Of a stretch of 8,116 bases of DNA, positions 5,041 to 8,116 are shown piece by piece. Position numbers and translations under genes: made by a program. The stretch's first letter is position 1; each line of letters begins with the position of its first letter. The notes beneath the pieces are model-generated. The model did not search any database, was not told where the DNA came from, and saw nothing but the letters and a program-made list of their open reading frames with translations. The stretch covers positions 1 through 8,116 of the forward strand of contig JAJAYX010000266.1 in the NCBI GenBank assembly GCA_026785985.1, written 5' to 3'. Source of the stretch: Rudanella sp. (GTDB lineage: Bacteria > Bacteroidota > Bacteroidia > Cytophagales > Spirosomataceae).

Positions 5041-6159
5041 TCAAAAGGTTGACATGCGTTTAGCCTGCAAAAAACGCTTCAGTTCAAATTCGTTAAAATT
5101 GGTCGCTTTGGGGTCAAGGCTGGCTACGCGAATGTGGCCCGACGCATGAATGAACTCGTTGTTTCCCAGCCACATACCTACATGAACAACCCGCTCAGAT
5201 TTTTCAGCCGTGGCGGGTGTTCCAAAAAACAGGAGGTCGCCGGGACGAAGCTGCGAAAAGTCATTATTGGGAGTAGGAACAAGCGTTCCCTGATTGACTT
5301 GCTGCGAGGCATCGCGGGCCAGGGTTTGGCCATTCAAAAAATAGACCGTTTTAGTGAAGCCGCTGCAATCCATTCCTTTCACCGAGGTGCCACCCCACAG
5401 ATACGGAATGCCCATCAGCCGACGCGCCGTTCCGACCAAATTGCTCTCGGTTGGGGCCGCTTTGGCCTTCCATTGGTCATACGGCTGAGCATCGGCCCGC
5501 GTCACAAAACCCGTCCTGCCATCGGGGTATTTTACGTCATAAAACATCGCCGATTCGCCAACCAGTACCAACAAATTACCCGCCACCAGATCCGAAACCG
5601 TTTGCGACTCACGGTCGGGCTTGCTGTAGGCGAAGCCAAAAGGCTGGGTAAAAATCAGTTTTCGGGTTTGTTACCAGGCTTCGAACTGCGCTTTCGTCAT
5701 CCGCTCGAAACCGCCAAAGTCAACCCAGGCAATATAGCCATCGGGTGTTTGCACCTGATACCAGCCCCGGTCTTTATCCCACACCCGAAGCGGCATTCCG
5801 AGCAACGCCTGGGTTGCCAACTCAGCAGCATCGCGGGGGTCGGAGCGGAGATTGGCTACCGAAACCGTCACCACGGCGTAGGTTTTATCGTCGAGTACGG
5901 GCGCGGGTAGCACCTGAATCTGATCGATATAGGCGATTTTTTGGGCGTCGAGCCGGGTCAGCAGGTCACGTTTGGCTTCGGGCAGGTTGGTTTTGCCCAC
6001 GAGTGTCCCCGTAGAGTCGGCTTTCACCCGGAACAGAGCCACCCGTCCATCGGGGGCGTAGTGTTGCCGAACAACTTCGATAACAGGCGCGGGCGTTTGA
6101 GCGACTCCCAAAGCTGCCAGTAACCAAAACACAAGGAACAGGGGAAATCGAGTAATCAT
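5041..6159 (-). pseudogene. SH3-NlpC/P60 (C40) cell-wall peptidase split by an in-frame stop
   Basis: NlpC/P60 enzymes cut gamma-D-Glu-diamino acid bonds in peptidoglycan. The frame starts at ATG 6159 with a signal peptide (MITRFPLFLVFWLLAALGVA), followed by a unit to about residue 95, a bacterial SH3 domain (about 96-152: VANLRSDP, GWYQVQTPDGYIAWVDFGGF), then TAA at codon 163 (5671-5673). The same frame stays open after it: KLIFTQPFGFAYSKPD, a second SH3-like unit (to about 225), and a complete NlpC/P60 domain with YLWGGTS, the catalytic cysteine in GMDCSGF (Cys265 counted through the stop), LRPGDLLFF, and histidines His326 (VVHVGMW) and His338 (EFIHASG). The GTG at 5586 lies within the second SH3-like unit, so a separate gene starting there is unlikely. 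A single substitution (for example AAA or CAA to TAA) explains the break. Without it the product would be 372 residues, normal for the family. Confidence 0.85.
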
Positions 6160-6189
6160 AACGAACGATAAGGAGGAAAGAAACTACAT

Positions 6190-7431
6190 TTACCGATCAT
6201 ACTTCAGTTGAAATTTCCGAACATCAGGTCGCCACAGACGTTTCCGTTTGGCATCGTAATCGAAAATAACGCGGCCTAAATTACTAAGAAACGGGTAGCC
6301 GATTTTGTCATAATCGTAGGCATCATCATTAAAAATCCCGTCGGAATTACACGAGATCACCGCCGACAACATAAACTCTACACCGCGCTCAAAATCAACG
6401 ATATAGGCGTTGTCAATCAAATAACCATAGGCATCGCCAACCTTGTTAAAAATGCGGATGGACTTGGGAAAGGACGTTTTCTGATCGCCCGTCAACAGGA
6501 ATTTGCAGTAGCTGTCGTAGAACGTCGAGTCGTATTTGGGGTAGGTTGTTTCGCGGGGCAGTTGCGAAAGATACTGGTACAGAAACCCATAATCCCCGGC
6601 ATTCAGGTTGAACCGATTTTTGGCAGGCACAGCCTCCGGGAACAGCACCGCTTTCAGCATGGCCTGCTGGTCTTCCAGGGCGAAAAAATTCTTTCGCGTG
6701 AAATCGAACGGTTCCTTAATGAGCGAGTCGTTCCGCATGAACCCAATGCCCCGCCGAATAATGCTATCGGATCGGATTGGCTTCGTATTCACCCGCGCGG
6801 GTTGTTCATACAGAACCTTGCCATCCTGCACAAACCGCACCGGGTTTGTGTGTCGGTTCTGGTCGGCGTTCATGGGTGATTCCAGACGATGCACAATTCG
6901 TAGATTCCGGTAGCCTTTTCGGTAGAGCCGCTCATTCATGTCGCGCTGTCCCACAAACTCATAGAGTCGATTGAAGGCATCGTTGTCGCTCACCAGCAGA
7001 ATTTTTTTGGCATAGTGCGCCACCGAAGGCAAGCCATTTTCTGCCGTTGCATCAGCCCGAACGCGGGTTTGCCGGGCATAAGCCGAATCAGTCAGCATGG
7101 GCGTATTCCGATTAATTTTCAACTCGTTAAGCTTCTCCAGTGCCAGTAAAACGGCGGGTAGTTTCACAGTGCTGGCCGGGTAGAAATACCGTTTTTTATC
7201 AAGCTTATAGCTGTACGACCGGAACAAAGGTCGGTTCTGGGCATCGCGGTCAATCTGGGTATAAAGAATCTGAACGTCGTAGAGATCAGGGCGGCTCGTT
7301 ACGGTCCGAAACAGTTCCGGCGATTTCTGAAGTAGATCGCCAATGAGGTTTTTGCGCTGGGCCAGCGTGGGAGCAAACAGTCCGATAGTGAGCGTCAGTA
7401 CCAGGAACGACTTAAGTGTGTGTCGATTCAT
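6190..7431 (-). CDS. Secreted SxxK serine hydrolase, class A beta-lactamase-like
   Basis: The 413-residue protein begins with a signal peptide ending near residue 24 (LVLTLTIGLFAPTLAQ). Three motifs of penicillin-recognising serine enzymes are in the right order: S87-T-V-K90 (YPASTVKLP), S148-D-N150 (LLVSDNDAFN) and K330-V-G332 (FNKVGDAYGYLID) in place of K-T-G. The overall plan fits the beta-lactamase 2 / class A-like serine hydrolases common in Bacteroidota. Between motifs two and three it carries roughly 180 residues, longer than in true class A enzymes, so peptidoglycan or another ester/amide substrate is at least as likely as beta-lactams. It follows the ceramidase-like gene by 8 bases and precedes the NlpC/P60 gene by 30 bases, so one transcript is likely. 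No Shine-Dalgarno is obvious. The frame is intact. Confidence 0.85.
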   Translation of the reverse strand: MNRHTLKSFLVLTLTIGLFAPTLAQRKNLIGDLLQKSPELFRTVTSRPDLYDVQILYTQIDRDAQNRPLFRSYSYKLDKKRYFYPASTVKLPAVLLALEKLNELKINRNTPMLTDSAYARQTRVRADATAENGLPSVAHYAKKILLVSDNDAFNRLYEFVGQRDMNERLYRKGYRNLRIVHRLESPMNADQNRHTNPVRFVQDGKVLYEQPARVNTKPIRSDSIIRRGIGFMRNDSLIKEPFDFTRKNFFALEDQQAMLKAVLFPEAVPAKNRFNLNAGDYGFLYQYLSQLPRETTYPKYDSTFYDSYCKFLLTGDQKTSFPKSIRIFNKVGDAYGYLIDNAYIVDFERGVEFMLSAVISCNSDGIFNDDAYDYDKIGYPFLSNLGRVIFDYDAKRKRLWRPDVRKFQLKYDR

Positions 7432-7439
7432 GCCCCAAT

Positions 7440-8116
7440 TTATTCAATTACGGGGTATTGTTTAGCAGGTTGTGCCAGTTTTTGAATCAGCTTCTGGCTT
7501 AACTCATCAAAATAGGCCCCATTTTGTGGCCCAAACCAGTTCATGTCGCGGGTTTCGTAGCGCGTTTCGTGGTAGTAGGCATCGGGCGTAATATAGCCAA
7601 TGTAGCCCCCGTTGAAGCTGGTTATCATGCCATTAAGCCCCATCCGGGCAGTTTCTCGGGTCAGATTAATGGCCAGTTCACCCGAAAAATCGGCGGGCAT
7701 TCCGAGCAACACCGTTTGTCCAATGCGCAGTGCTTTAATTTCGGAGGGGTAGTCGCCATAGAGTTTCAGGAACACCCACGGGCGTAGCCGCCAACCGTCG
7801 GACACCCGCACATGGGCATTGCGGAGCGTAACGGGCAAGGTCAGCAGGGCCAGTGTTGAATCAGTTTTAGATGGCTTACCCACCAAAGCAACCCTGATTT
7901 TGTTGGCCAGACTATCCCCAATAAAGTGCAGTTGGGCATCTTCGGTAGGGCCAGTTTCGGTGGGGCCCATGCTGCCCACAGCACCAGCCATATACAGGGC
8001 AAACGTGTCGGGTTGTTTCTCCAGATCATCGACCAACACACCCGGCCAATCGCGACTGAGCCAATCCATTATGTTTGAGTTGATAATGGTTGAATGGGCG
8101 GCAAAGCTGGTCAGCA
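7440..8116 (-). CDS. Neutral/alkaline ceramidase-like protein, C-terminal part (5' end off window)
   Basis: The frame is open from the right edge to TAA at 7440-7442, giving 224 visible residues; the first in-frame ATG (8069) is internal because clear family sequence precedes it (LTSFAAHSTIINSN). Family marks of neutral/alkaline non-lysosomal ceramidases are the A-A-H-S-T near the visible start, SRDWPGVLVDDLE, the glycine-rich MAGAVGSMGPTETG, and late NGGYIGYITPDAYYHETRYE followed by WFGPQNGAY. Such enzymes hydrolyse ceramide to sphingosine and fatty acid; many Bacteroidota make sphingolipids, so a role in lipid turnover is reasonable. Only some relatives have proven ceramidase activity, and the N-terminal metal site is not in view. 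The last codon is 8 bases from the serine hydrolase start. Confidence 0.75.
   Translation of the reverse strand, partial: LTSFAAHSTIINSNIMDWLSRDWPGVLVDDLEKQPDTFALYMAGAVGSMGPTETGPTEDAQLHFIGDSLANKIRVALVGKPSKTDSTLALLTLPVTLRNAHVRVSDGWRLRPWVFLKLYGDYPSEIKALRIGQTVLLGMPADFSGELAINLTRETARMGLNGMITSFNGGYIGYITPDAYYHETRYETRDMNWFGPQNGAYFDELSQKLIQKLAQPAKQYPVIE

Noticed and set aside
5041..5586. Separate NlpC/P60 gene starting at GTG 5586
   Set aside because: The start lies inside an SH3-like unit, and the frame upstream is open and coding-like back to the TAA at 5671-5673; one broken gene explains more.
5134..5910. Long plus-strand frame opposite the NlpC/P60 gene
   Set aside because: Arg/His-rich antisense shadow with no family likeness; the minus strand carries clear catalytic motifs.
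6190..7431. True class A beta-lactamase (resistance gene)
   Set aside because: K-V-G instead of K-T-G, much greater length between motifs and an envelope-enzyme neighbourhood; only the general SxxK fold is supported.
1..8116. tRNA or rRNA genes
   Set aside because: No cloverleaf, TTCGA-type T-loop context or rRNA sequence was noticed on either strand.

Overview
The window looks like chromosomal DNA of a Bacteroidota bacterium, most likely a Spirosoma-like member of the Cytophagales. This rests on a SusC/RagA-type receptor start, secreted lipid and cell-wall enzymes with short hydrophobic signal peptides, moderate GC content and few clear Shine-Dalgarno sites. The genus is inferred from protein style only.

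Left part (1-1093, minus strand): the 5' end of a SusC/RagA TonB-linked outer-membrane receptor runs off the left edge. One extra G near codon 205 breaks its frame. Upstream of it is about 260 bases with short coding-like frames but no recognisable gene.

Centre (1094-3559): a minus-strand alkB-family (2-oxoglutarate/Fe(II) dioxygenase) pseudogene is cut in two by a roughly 2.0 kb IS607-family element. The element carries an intact serine-recombinase TnpA and an intact TnpB (RNA-guided nuclease family, Cas12 ancestor) on the plus strand. The 3' end of tnpB holds a run of perfect hairpins, as expected for an overlapping omega-RNA. The guide would be read from the alkB sequence just right of the element. 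The two alkB halves also carry two in-frame stops, a frame slip and a short deletion, so the gene is dead beyond the insertion. Next to its 5' half is a 34-codon orphan coding fragment.

Right part (3798-8116): a secreted sugar phosphate isomerase/epimerase-like TIM barrel protein (plus strand) converges on a small winged-helix-like hypothetical gene (minus). Then comes a tightly packed minus-strand cluster, read from the right edge leftwards: a neutral-ceramidase-like protein (partial), a secreted SxxK serine hydrolase of the class A beta-lactamase type, and an SH3-NlpC/P60 cell-wall hydrolase split by one in-frame TAA. The spacing (8 and 30 bases) suggests one transcript for envelope lipid and peptidoglycan turnover.

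The most interesting system is the IS607 TnpB/omega-RNA unit. Its host gene, boundaries, probable guide and probable empty site can all be proposed from the sequence. Several independent lesions (susC, alkB, NlpC/P60) suggest either local gene decay or base-level assembly errors.
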